A DNA stretch of 61,167 bases, taken from positions 1 to 61,167 of the forward strand of contig JAGQHQ010000007.1 of assembly GCA_020431705.1 (NCBI GenBank), written 5' to 3'. Below are positions 1-8,399 of this stretch, one piece after another. Source of the stretch: Candidatus Dependentiae bacterium (GTDB taxonomy: Bacteria > Babelota > Babeliae > Babelales > Vermiphilaceae). How positions within the stretch are numbered: the first letter of the stretch is position 1; each line of letters opens with the position of its first letter. The notes beneath the pieces are model-generated. The model saw only the letters and a program-made list of their open reading frames with translations, did no database searches and was not told the DNA's origin. The position numbers were made by a program, and so were the translations under genes.

Positions 1-36
1 AAACTATATAGCAGCAATCCAAATTGCCGCTATATT

Positions 37-507
37 CTATACTTTGAGGCATTTATGAATTTTGGGATAGGTTCTTAATAATAATTGTAAATTTAACATA
101 TTTTTAGAAGGACTGCGCACAATTTCTAATGTATTTTTATCAACACGTTTTTTGTAAGTTTCTGCCCTTACAATTCCTTGCGCCAGTTGAATTATCTTGT
201 TTATTGGAAACTTGTAAATATGCTTGAAATTATATTTTTGATATTTCAAGTAATTTCTTTGAGATCTCAACTTAAAAAATAAATAACCGGAATCAATCAA
301 TGCTAAAGCACCGATACCAGCAGTCGTTTTTCCTGGATTCTCCCTCATCCACTCAAAAATATATCGCCCTTGATTCAAAATACGTTGAAAACTTGGTAGG
401 CTATAGCCACTAAACCAACCACCGCCAGTTGACTGTTGCTGCGCTTGTAATACTGAACTAAAAAGTAAAATAATTACCAAAATTGCTGATGTAATACGTT
501 TTTTCAT
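37..507 (-). CDS. Exported hypothetical protein (about 156 aa)
   Basis: I do not recognise the family. The reading frame extends upstream to 549, but ATG at 507 follows a Shine-Dalgarno-like GGAG with about 7 nt spacing and starts a typical signal peptide: two Lys and one Arg, a hydrophobic core, then an LQA site followed by a Gln run. A Gly-rich stretch comes next, then a short hydrophobic segment (TTAGIGALALIDSGYLFF) that may be a second membrane pass, and a basic C-terminal region. It is probably exported and possibly membrane-anchored. It is transcribed away from the ATPase cluster that begins at 733, so the two are not in one operon. Confidence 0.6.
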   Translation of the reverse strand: MKKRITSAILVIILLFSSVLQAQQQSTGGGWFSGYSLPSFQRILNQGRYIFEWMRENPGKTTAGIGALALIDSGYLFFKLRSQRNYLKYQKYNFKHIYKFPINKIIQLAQGIVRAETYKKRVDKNTLEIVRSPSKNMLNLQLLLRTYPKIHKCLKV

Positions 508-610
508 CATCTCACTCCATATAAATTGGCACACAATAAATTGTTTCAATCTAATTATAACATATGCGCAACAACACCAGTCAATATGTTAATACAAATA
601 GAATAATATC

Positions 611-645
611 GCATTAGGTAGGTACCATCTACCGATGCTTTTTTT
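611..645 (+). terminator. Rho-independent terminator-like hairpin upstream of the ATPase cluster
   Basis: The arms GCATTAGGTAG and CTACCGATGC pair around a 7-nt loop, with one wobble and one bulge, and are followed by seven T residues. The T-run orients it to the plus strand, yet no plus-strand gene precedes it inside the window. It either ends a transcript from outside the window or acts as a leader attenuator for the genes starting at 733. Confidence 0.55.
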
Positions 646-732
646 ATATATTTTTAAAAAAAGTAAAAATCACGTATAGTTATTTTTAGGTATAGGTTCA
701 ACAAATAATAAAAGATAACGTATTGATTTGCT

Positions 733-999
733 ATGTCACTATTACTAAACAATATTCTTGCTCTATCTATAGGATTGTTCTCAGGTTTTTTATATGCTGT
801 ACTTTTTTTATTTCAAAAACGTACAACTATGATTGCATCAGTATTATTTACAAGTATTCGCTTGATAAGTTTATCCGCATTATGGTGGTATCTATTGCAG
901 CACACACAAATACCTCTTATACTGATGATATTATTTTTCTTACCAACATTTTGGGTAACTGTTTCTTGGTATAGGGGAATTGCATATGGAAGGTCTTGA
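733..999 (+). CDS. Small two- or three-helix membrane protein, AtpR-like ATP synthase accessory subunit
   Basis: An 88-residue hydrophobic protein directly upstream of ATP synthase subunit a, overlapping it by 14 bp. Helices lie at about residues 5-27, 33-54 and 60-78. Arginines at positions 30 and 43 sit at or within the second helix, in the pattern of AtpR from N-type ATPases, where a membrane Arg is thought to aid assembly of c subunits that carry two carboxylates. The c subunit here does have an extra Glu (E28) in its first hairpin, which supports the assignment. AtpI, the usual protein at this locus, is the alternative. No clear Shine-Dalgarno sequence precedes the ATG. Confidence 0.55.
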   Translation: MSLLLNNILALSIGLFSGFLYAVLFLFQKRTTMIASVLFTSIRLISLSALWWYLLQHTQIPLILMILFFLPTFWVTVSWYRGIAYGRS

Positions 1000-1729
1000 T
1001 ATCCTTTCCGTTCACAAGTTAAAGCCACTCGAATATTTTGGCATTAAGCATCATTTTTTTCATATTAATACAGATACAGTTGTATACACATGGATAGTAT
1101 TAGGCATTATTTTAGCATGCGTGTTACCAATCAGATGGTTATTACTGAAAAAAAACTCTATTATTTATCATGTGTTGACCACATATATCCGTTCATTTTA
1201 TGGCATGACGCAACAAACGTTGGGAGAATACTTCACTTTTGGTCATTTTGCATTTATTACTGCAATATTTACATTTATCGCAACGGCAAATGCAATAGGC
1301 GCAGTGCCATGGTTGGAGGAACCAACTAAAGATTTAAATACTACACTTTCTCTTGGACTTACCTCATTTTTGTATACACAATTTTATGCAATCAAAATGC
1401 ATGGTTTTTTGGCGTATATAAAAGAATATTTTGCGCCATTCTTTATCATGTTGCCACTTAATATTATTGGAAAAGTTGCTACTGTTATTTCAATATCATT
1501 TCGTTTATTTGGAAATATTTTTGGTGGTACCATGATTACTGGTATTTATACAAGCGCAATAAAGGGTTCATTAATTTTTGAAACTCTCGGTATGATTACC
1601 GGCCTCAATCTGGTTATCATACTCTTTTTTGGTTTGTTTGAAGCATTTTTACAAGCATTTGTATTTGCTATGCTTGCTCTTACGTATCTCTCTATTGGTA
1701 TCAAAGGTGAGGAACCTGAAGAAGATTAG
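986..1729 (+). CDS. atpB: F-type ATP synthase subunit a
   Basis: This is the stator channel subunit of the Fo membrane sector, through which ions enter and leave the c-ring. It is a polytopic protein of 248 residues, normal for the family. The fourth-helix signature FRLFGNIFGG carries the essential Arg facing the c-ring carboxylates, and the C-terminal helix LQAFVFAMLALTYLSIG carries the usual Gln. An earlier TTG at 980 is in frame, but ATG at 986 lies 8 nt after AGGGGA and is the better start. The gene overlaps the AtpR-like gene and is followed 26 bp later by the c subunit. No b, delta or F1 subunit genes occur in this window. Confidence 0.92.
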   Translation: MEGLDILSVHKLKPLEYFGIKHHFFHINTDTVVYTWIVLGIILACVLPIRWLLLKKNSIIYHVLTTYIRSFYGMTQQTLGEYFTFGHFAFITAIFTFIATANAIGAVPWLEEPTKDLNTTLSLGLTSFLYTQFYAIKMHGFLAYIKEYFAPFFIMLPLNIIGKVATVISISFRLFGNIFGGTMITGIYTSAIKGSLIFETLGMITGLNLVIILFFGLFEAFLQAFVFAMLALTYLSIGIKGEEPEED

Positions 1730-1755
1730 AACACGTTTTGGTAAGGAAATAATTT

Positions 1756-2727
1756 ATGGCAGAGCTTGCAGAATTACTGCATTATTTAACGGTTGCATTA
1801 GCAGTCGCAGTCAGCTCAATTGGAGCTGGAATCGGTGAGGGATTGGCAAGTCATGCCGCAATAAAAGCAATTAACAAACAACCTGGCGCGCGAAGTGATA
1901 TTTCCAAAACAATGATTTTGGGAACTGCACTCATTGAAACTGCCGCAATTATGGGATTACTTATTTCCGCAATTATGTTGTGGGGCTCAGAAAGCATTGA
2001 ACGTACCACATACACAGGTATTGCTACATTGGGCATTGCACTTGCTATTTGTATCTCTGGGTTTGTCATTGGTATTGTTTCTGCATTTCCTGCACAACAA
2101 GCATGTTTAGCAATTGCACGACAACCATTCTTTGCTCAAAAAATTGTTCGCTTTATGCTTATCACACAATCAATTATTCAAACACCAATTGTATTTAGTT
2201 TTATTATCGCGATGCTCATAAAAGCGCAACTTACAACTATTGATAGCCTTGCTGATAGTTTTCGGTTACTTGGTGCTGGTATATGTATTGGTTTTGGTAG
2301 CATTGGCCCTTCAATTGGTCTCGCACAGTTTGCACGAACGGCATGCTCTGGGCTTGGTATAAATCGCGATGCATACAACAAGTTGCTTCCTTTCACTTTT
2401 TTGAGTGAAGCAATTATTGAAACACCTATTATCTTTGCATTGGTTGTGTCTATTTTACTACTAGTTACCGGTATACCAAATGGGAATCTACTAGTTGGTA
2501 TCGCTATGCTTTTTGCTGGTTTTTGTACAGGATTTGGTACTATCGGCGCTGGTATTAGTTCCGGGAAAACATCTTCTGCCGCATGCCACCAAATTGCACT
2601 TGCTCCAGAAAAGTATTCATTACTTGCACGTGTAAGTATGTTTAGCCAAGGTTTGATTGATACATGTGCAATTTATGCATTGCTCATATCTTTACTTTTA
2701 ATTATCACTAGTCGTTATATGGTTTAA
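1756..2727 (+). CDS. atpE: ATP synthase subunit c, fused four-hairpin form
   Basis: This is the rotor subunit of Fo. Ordinary F-type c subunits are single hairpins of about 80 residues; this 323-residue protein contains four in tandem (about 10-76, 87-157, 167-237, 245-318), giving eight transmembrane helices. The carboxylate position in the second helix of each reads E61 (ALIETAA), Q142 (SIIQTPI), E222 (AIIETPI) and D302 (GLIDTCA), so the second hairpin lacks the ion-binding acid. A Thr follows each of these residues, as in Na+-binding c subunits. In hairpin 1, E28 (GAGIGEGLA) occupies the place of the Na+-liganding Gln, the two-carboxylate arrangement known in N-type ATPases. Multi-hairpin c subunits are known from V/A-type and a few F-type enzymes. 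Confidence 0.9.
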   Translation: MAELAELLHYLTVALAVAVSSIGAGIGEGLASHAAIKAINKQPGARSDISKTMILGTALIETAAIMGLLISAIMLWGSESIERTTYTGIATLGIALAICISGFVIGIVSAFPAQQACLAIARQPFFAQKIVRFMLITQSIIQTPIVFSFIIAMLIKAQLTTIDSLADSFRLLGAGICIGFGSIGPSIGLAQFARTACSGLGINRDAYNKLLPFTFLSEAIIETPIIFALVVSILLLVTGIPNGNLLVGIAMLFAGFCTGFGTIGAGISSGKTSSAACHQIALAPEKYSLLARVSMFSQGLIDTCAIYALLISLLLIITSRYMV

Positions 2728-2742
2728 AAAACATCTTGTAGT

Positions 2743-3936
2743 ATGAAGCATAAAAAAAAATTACACGTTTTGTATATCATCACCAAGTTAGAACTGGGTG
2801 GTGCACAAAAAGTATGTCTTAATCTGGCGAAAGGCTTAAAAAAGTTAGGACACGAACCACTATTGCTTTCTGGTCCAACTGGTCCACTAAAAGAGGAGGC
2901 AAAAACAATTTGCCAAACAATTTTTTTAAATGATCTGACACGAGAAATCAACTCATCATGTGTATTTTTTAAAGAATTCATTTGTTTTTTTACATTAGTT
3001 GGCACAATAAAAAAACTTAAAAAAAAATATCCTGATTTAATTATACATACACACAGCACAAAAGCTGGAATCCTTGGCCGATGGGCCGCCTTTTTTGCTA
3101 ATGTTAAAAAACGTATTCATACAGTGCATGGCTACGCATTCCATAAACACCAGCGTTGGTTTGTATGGCTACCCATTTATTTTTTGGAGTTGATTACAAG
3201 CTTTGTTACTACTCACTTTATATGCGTTTCTTCTGAAGATGTAAAAACAGGAATCAAACTATTTCCATACTTTACCCCTAAACATTCAATCATTCGCGCA
3301 GCAGTTGATCATAATACATTGTATATTCCTGCAACAAAAACCAATATTAATCCCGATACTGCACAAACATTTGTCTTTGGAACTATCTCTTGCTTTAAAC
3401 CACAAAAAAATCTAATTGATCTATTACGTGCTTTTGCATATGTATACCAAAAAGACAATCGTGCAAAACTAGAAATTATTGGCGATGGTGTGCAACGCAA
3501 ACACATAGAAATTTTCATCAAAACACACAACTTACATCAACAGATTATTCTTCATGGTTGGAAACAAAACATTACGCCCATTATGCTAACCTGGCATGCA
3601 TTTGTCCTCAGCTCTCTGTGGGAAGGATTACCATGTGCAGTAGTCGAAGCGCGCTTGCTTAAGTTACCGGTTCTTGCATATAACACTGGTGGGATCAAAG
3701 ATATTATTGAAAATGGCAAGAATGGTTTTTTATATCCACAAAAAAAGTGGAAACAACTTGCCAATGGCATGTTACAACTTATGAATAATAAAAAATTATA
3801 CTCAAAATTATACTACAATAAAGACAATTTAATTCAATTTGACACTGATGTCATGATACAAGAACATATACAATTATATCAAACAGGTTATATAAGAATA
3901 GATACCCTTACAGATAAAAAAAGGAATAATGTATGA
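2743..3936 (+). CDS. GT4-family glycosyltransferase
   Basis: A GT-B fold retaining glycosyltransferase of 397 residues, probably building a surface polysaccharide or glycolipid on the cytoplasmic face of the membrane. The N-terminal Rossmann domain begins LYIITKLELGGAQKV, typical of group 1 transferases. The nucleotide-sugar domain carries the EX7E-type motif WEGLPCAVVEA and then YNTGGIKDIIENGKNGFL. A hydrophobic stretch near residues 145-160 may contact the membrane. The donor and acceptor sugars cannot be told from sequence. It starts 15 bp after the c-subunit gene, and its stop overlaps the next gene's start in an ATGA arrangement, so these genes may be co-transcribed. Confidence 0.85.
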   Translation: MKHKKKLHVLYIITKLELGGAQKVCLNLAKGLKKLGHEPLLLSGPTGPLKEEAKTICQTIFLNDLTREINSSCVFFKEFICFFTLVGTIKKLKKKYPDLIIHTHSTKAGILGRWAAFFANVKKRIHTVHGYAFHKHQRWFVWLPIYFLELITSFVTTHFICVSSEDVKTGIKLFPYFTPKHSIIRAAVDHNTLYIPATKTNINPDTAQTFVFGTISCFKPQKNLIDLLRAFAYVYQKDNRAKLEIIGDGVQRKHIEIFIKTHNLHQQIILHGWKQNITPIMLTWHAFVLSSLWEGLPCAVVEARLLKLPVLAYNTGGIKDIIENGKNGFLYPQKKWKQLANGMLQLMNNKKLYSKLYYNKDNLIQFDTDVMIQEHIQLYQTGYIRIDTLTDKKRNNV

Positions 3937-6083
3937 AAGTAGTTAGTACAAAAAAATGGTTATCAGTCATATGTATAATATTATGCGGAATAAGTTTTAT
4001 TCTTACGCTACTCTTCACGTATTCATACTGGAAAACACAATCAGCAATTTTGCACTTTACTCGACAAGAAGCACACGAAAAAACCGAGCAAGCAGCAAAA
4101 CACTTGGATAGTTTTATTAATATACTACAAGTAATGGTTACTACGCTCACAAAAAAACTTGAGAAAAACAATATTAAAAAAAGCACAATTATTGAACAAT
4201 TGCGAGAAAAACCAGTAGAAGTTACCGGGTTTGGAGTCGCCTTCACATCTCAAGATAGTGATGAAAAAAAATCTCATTACGTTGTAGAATATGAAGATAA
4301 ACAACAACTTATACAACTAGAAAAATCTCACTTCGCTCAAGCTACAAAAGACGGAAAATATGATTATACACAAGAAATATGGTATAAAAAAGCACTAAAA
4401 GGACAATCCGGTTTCTTGGGGCCAATTAATGATCCGGTTACCAAACAACCGGTCATTTTTTTTTACAAACCATTTTTTAATGGTGATATCATTGCTGGTG
4501 TTGTATTTGCAACACAATCGGTTGCTCACCTTAAACACGTACTTTCAACATTATATCTTGGGCAAGCTGGCTATTGGATTGTAACAGACAAAGATGGCAC
4601 AGTACTTATTCATCCAACAACCAGTTTAATACAGACTAAAGAAAATATAATTAACAAGACACATATGCAACAGAATAATGCGATAATAACTCTTTTGTCC
4701 AAAGATGAAAATAGAACAAGAAGTGTTTTATACAAAAATCCTAAAACTAACAATGATGCCTGGCTTTCAGTTGCAGAAACATCCACAACACCTTTAAAAA
4801 TCATATCAGTTTTTGATATCTATCAAGTTTTTGTAAATAATGATTTTGTTCGCCACCAATTGATTCACATTGTTCTGGCACTTTTGTGCGCGTTTCTGTT
4901 TTGTATAGCTTTTTTCATTTCTCGATCACAACTTAATGTGTCACTTTTGTGGACTTTTTCTGCCGTAACAGCGATCATACTTGCGTTAACCGTTGGCACA
5001 CTATGGGCAATCACTGCTGCATATCCTGATTACAAAGAAAACATAGTACCTGTGTACAACAAGATTAGTCTATATCAATTTTTAGACAAAATAACTAACG
5101 CAAAACAAGATATCATCCCTGCAGAACCCTCACAAAGCTTAGACTATTATTTGCGCTATCGATACAAAAAGGGAAAATACATACCAACAGGATTACTGAT
5201 TCACGATATTGATTTTATTTCTAAAGATCAAATTGCATTTGTTGGTATTGTATGGCAGCGCTATTTTGACGGAATTCATGACGATATTTCTCGTGGTTTT
5301 ATTTTTCAACAACTTTCTGGTAAACCAGACATTGTCGAGTTAAGCAGAACAAAAGAGGGTAAACGAGAAACAATTGTATGGTTAGTACACGCAAAATTAA
5401 ATCAAGTTATGACGTATTACAATTTTCCATTTGACGTAAAAGATTTACACATACAACTTTCTCACAAAGATTTTGATAAAAATATTATTCTCGTTCCAGA
5501 CTTAGATGCATACGCTATTCTAAATGCTGCAGCACTGCCAGGTATAAGTAGCGATGCACATTTAAGTGGCTGGCAACTGAGTGGTAGCTATTTTGGTTAC
5601 AAAATTGTTGATTATCAATCTAATTTTGGAATGTACGCATACGGCCCATTTGGCATAACTAATCAAGTTGATAAGTCTCAAGTACCAGAATTACACTTTG
5701 CTATTGCCGCTAAACGAAATTTATTTGAAACACTGACTACACATGTTATTGTCCTGCTCGCTATTGCTTTTTTATTATTTGTTCTTTTTTTAACCTATCA
5801 AAAACACGATGTTGGAGGCGCATTTACTACAATACTTTTTAGCACCATTGTTGCACAACGTTATTTTAAATCACATATCCCATCAGACGAATTTGTATAC
5901 TTTGAGTGGTTTCATTTTATTATGTATATCGCAATTGTATTTGTTATGACCGTTGTACTATTAGATTTTTTCAAATTCAATTTTTGGTTCATTCAATATA
6001 AAAAAAATGTAATCAGCCTAATCCTTTATTGGCCATGTCTGCTAATGGGAATTTTATTAGTTTCCATTATATACCTTTACTAG
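3933..6083 (+). CDS. Cache-domain sensor fused to a pentameric ligand-gated ion channel (pLGIC)-like domain
   Basis: A 716-residue membrane protein. After a first helix (about 12-30) comes an extracytoplasmic double-Cache-like region (about 40-300, with GFLGPINDPVT and the GYWIVTDKDGTVLIHP strand pair). Two helices follow (about 311-330 and 339-361). The second half reads as a pLGIC: an extracellular beta domain (about 375-592) carries FPFDVKDLHIQL at 498-509, the counterpart of the YPFDSQTLHIYL signature in GLIC, then LSGWQLS (GLIC: LTGWDIE) and four C-terminal helices (about 601-621, 629-645, 660-681, 692-715). The topology is consistent: both Cache and channel ectodomains and the C-terminus lie outside. 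Function as a ligand-gated ion channel is inferred. Translation is coupled to the upstream gene by a 4-bp overlap. Confidence 0.72.
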   Translation: MKVVSTKKWLSVICIILCGISFILTLLFTYSYWKTQSAILHFTRQEAHEKTEQAAKHLDSFINILQVMVTTLTKKLEKNNIKKSTIIEQLREKPVEVTGFGVAFTSQDSDEKKSHYVVEYEDKQQLIQLEKSHFAQATKDGKYDYTQEIWYKKALKGQSGFLGPINDPVTKQPVIFFYKPFFNGDIIAGVVFATQSVAHLKHVLSTLYLGQAGYWIVTDKDGTVLIHPTTSLIQTKENIINKTHMQQNNAIITLLSKDENRTRSVLYKNPKTNNDAWLSVAETSTTPLKIISVFDIYQVFVNNDFVRHQLIHIVLALLCAFLFCIAFFISRSQLNVSLLWTFSAVTAIILALTVGTLWAITAAYPDYKENIVPVYNKISLYQFLDKITNAKQDIIPAEPSQSLDYYLRYRYKKGKYIPTGLLIHDIDFISKDQIAFVGIVWQRYFDGIHDDISRGFIFQQLSGKPDIVELSRTKEGKRETIVWLVHAKLNQVMTYYNFPFDVKDLHIQLSHKDFDKNIILVPDLDAYAILNAAALPGISSDAHLSGWQLSGSYFGYKIVDYQSNFGMYAYGPFGITNQVDKSQVPELHFAIAAKRNLFETLTTHVIVLLAIAFLLFVLFLTYQKHDVGGAFTTILFSTIVAQRYFKSHIPSDEFVYFEWFHFIMYIAIVFVMTVVLLDFFKFNFWFIQYKKNVISLILYWPCLLMGILLVSIIYLY

Positions 6084-6184
6084 ATTCTATTTACAGACTG
6101 TTATCTACAACATGACAAATCATGTACTTTACGTTATATTTCCAGCCATATAAAAAAATCTTTACTCAGCACTAATGGAGAATG

Positions 6185-7096
6185 ATGTTGTATAAAAAAT
6201 TAACCGATGCAATTGGCAATACACCATTGGTAAAAGTTCCCTTTGATTGTCTTGGAAATTGCTATGCAAAACTTGAGTATTTAAATCCTGGTGGAAGCGT
6301 AAAAGATCGTTCTGCATGCTATATGATCGAACAAGCAGAAAAAAATGGTATCCTAAACTCCGGCGGCGTTATTATTGACGCCTCTTCCGGCAATCATGGT
6401 ATTGCAGTAGCCATGATTGGCGCAATTAAAGGCTACGAGGTTATTATTACAGTATCAGAAAAAATCAGCAAAGAAAAATTAGATACTATCAAGGCATATG
6501 GTGCAAAAATTATTATGTGCCCAGCAACAGAGTTTATTGATGATCCGCAAAGTTATCACTCTCAAGCAGTAGCTTTACACAAAAAAACACCTGGATCGTT
6601 TATGCCAAATCAATATTATAATCCCACCAATAGAGATGGGCACTATCATTCACTTGGCACAGAAATATGGCAACAGACTAACGGTACAATTACCCACTTT
6701 TTTGCAGCAGCAGGTACAACTGGTACAGTAAGTGGTGTTGGCAGGTATTTAAAAGAAAAAAATACTGATATCAAAGTATTTGCTATTGATTCTATTAATT
6801 CGTATCGCGCAACTGGTGGCTTTCCTAAACCATACAAAATTGAAGGTATGGGAATGGATTTTGATACACCCGTCTTTGATGAAAGTATTGTTGATGACAT
6901 CATCTGTGTGAGTGATAATAATGCACTTACAATGCTTAAACTACTTGCACAAAAATATGGATTACTTGTCGGTCCAAGCAGTGGTGCAGTTGCATATGTA
7001 GTTGATCAATACGCAAAAAACTTACAACCAAATGATTTAGCTGTTATGATTTTTGGTGATTCTGGAAGAGCATATTTGACTAAACGTTTTTATTAA
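6185..7096 (+). CDS. PLP-dependent cysteine synthase family protein
   Basis: A fold-type II PLP enzyme of 303 residues, close to O-acetylserine sulfhydrylase and the cystathionine beta-synthase core. Visible motifs are the N-terminal GNTPLVKV, the PLP lysine in GGSVKDR (K40), the substrate loop ASSGNHG, the phosphate-binding loop GTTGTVSG and the C-terminal GPSSGA. Of two adjacent ATGs, the one at 6185 has the better spacing from GGAG. No serine acetyltransferase gene is nearby, so whether it makes cysteine or uses another beta-substituted substrate is open. A gap of about 100 bp separates it from the Cache-channel gene. Confidence 0.85.
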   Translation: MLYKKLTDAIGNTPLVKVPFDCLGNCYAKLEYLNPGGSVKDRSACYMIEQAEKNGILNSGGVIIDASSGNHGIAVAMIGAIKGYEVIITVSEKISKEKLDTIKAYGAKIIMCPATEFIDDPQSYHSQAVALHKKTPGSFMPNQYYNPTNRDGHYHSLGTEIWQQTNGTITHFFAAAGTTGTVSGVGRYLKEKNTDIKVFAIDSINSYRATGGFPKPYKIEGMGMDFDTPVFDESIVDDIICVSDNNALTMLKLLAQKYGLLVGPSSGAVAYVVDQYAKNLQPNDLAVMIFGDSGRAYLTKRFY

Positions 7097-7115
7097 CAAG
7101 AACAAGGAGCGTTAC

Positions 7116-8399
7116 ATGCCGTATACAAAACAATTATATGTAGTAAGCATTACACTATCTTTGCTTGTATTGTTTCGTATTTATGCTATGGAGGAAGAAA
7201 ATAAACAAGACACTGAATTTACTATCAATCATAGCCTTAATCAACACGAACTAGAAACAACTTTTAGCAATATGCTAATCATAAAGCAGCCAGTAATTAT
7301 CAACTATTCCAGTGAAATTTGTTTTGCAAGCCAGAATTACCATCGATTAAAAATTGGTATGGGAGAGGATCCTAACTACAACAATCAAAGAATCACCCAA
7401 AAGTATCTTCCACCACAACAATGTTGGTTGCAAAATAGCTATTCTGCAGAAGAATGCGATAATTACTGTAGAATAGATGATGATGAAAAGCAAATAAAAA
7501 CATATATACAAGCCGCTACATACTTTCCACCAAGAGAAGATGGAAAATATGACGGCAAAAAAAATATATTTGATGGTGTCAATAAGCGCGGTTTTGCCAT
7601 CCTTTGTTCAAGTAAAAAAATATCATCTATAGATAATACACCTATATCCACTGGTATTTTTAAAGAAAAAGAATTAATAAGTATACTTAATCTCATTAAC
7701 ATAAAAGCGCCTGCCAATAGAAAGGGTTGGTTTGATGAAAGTGTTTACGAAAAATTTCACGATACAAAAAAGTACAAAAATTGGTTCATAACTTCTTGTG
7801 CACTTTCTAACGCAAAAAAAAGAAATGATAGAATATTATTATGCAGAATAAACAATAATGAAAAAAACATTCTTGATTTATTTGAAATTACAAAAAAAAA
7901 CAAACTTACCTCAATTATTTCTGACCAAGTTATAAAACCACGTTTTATACGAATGTCATTTTTGACTAAACACACCGCTATTGGCCTATCTGAACAAGGT
8001 ACTATTTTTACCATTGCACTAATATCAACAGCAGAAACAATAAAAACACCATTTCCTGATGTACTCCTTTCAAAGCAATTCTTTTACACAAAAGAAAATG
8101 GAAAGAAAAAAGAGATGTTCTTCAAAGATATTGCAATAGATAAAAAACACCGTCCAAGTATGTTACTACTAACAACAGATAATAGATTTTTTCATTGTAA
8201 TTTAATATCTAAAAAAACAGAATATCTTTTTTGCAAGCAAGAAAAAAATATAGAACAGATATGGCTATATAACCATAGAATTGGATTTAATACCAAAAAC
8301 ACACAAAACAAGACAACAATAACAATTATACCATTGGCATTTTTTTTATATAAAAATAATGCAAAAAAAATACTTTCTACTCCAAGTACTGATCAATAA
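7116..8399 (+). CDS. Exported hypothetical protein (427 aa)
   Basis: I do not recognise the family. It has a signal peptide with a hydrophobic core near residues 8-22 and a likely site after IYA, followed by Met. The mature part is Lys- and Asn-rich with many short beta-like stretches (for example HTAIGLSEQGTIFTIAL), which could be repeats of a propeller, but no clear repeat signature is visible. A strong Shine-Dalgarno sequence (AAGGAG) lies 8 nt before the ATG. It lies 19 bp after the cysteine synthase gene, and its 3' end overlaps the convergent gene by 23 bp. Confidence 0.65.
   Translation: MPYTKQLYVVSITLSLLVLFRIYAMEEENKQDTEFTINHSLNQHELETTFSNMLIIKQPVIINYSSEICFASQNYHRLKIGMGEDPNYNNQRITQKYLPPQQCWLQNSYSAEECDNYCRIDDDEKQIKTYIQAATYFPPREDGKYDGKKNIFDGVNKRGFAILCSSKKISSIDNTPISTGIFKEKELISILNLINIKAPANRKGWFDESVYEKFHDTKKYKNWFITSCALSNAKKRNDRILLCRINNNEKNILDLFEITKKNKLTSIISDQVIKPRFIRMSFLTKHTAIGLSEQGTIFTIALISTAETIKTPFPDVLLSKQFFYTKENGKKKEMFFKDIAIDKKHRPSMLLLTTDNRFFHCNLISKKTEYLFCKQEKNIEQIWLYNHRIGFNTKNTQNKTTITIIPLAFFLYKNNAKKILSTPSTDQ

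Noticed and set aside
1090-1329. Short ORFs in other frames of atpB
   Set aside because: Shadows of the conserved subunit a gene.
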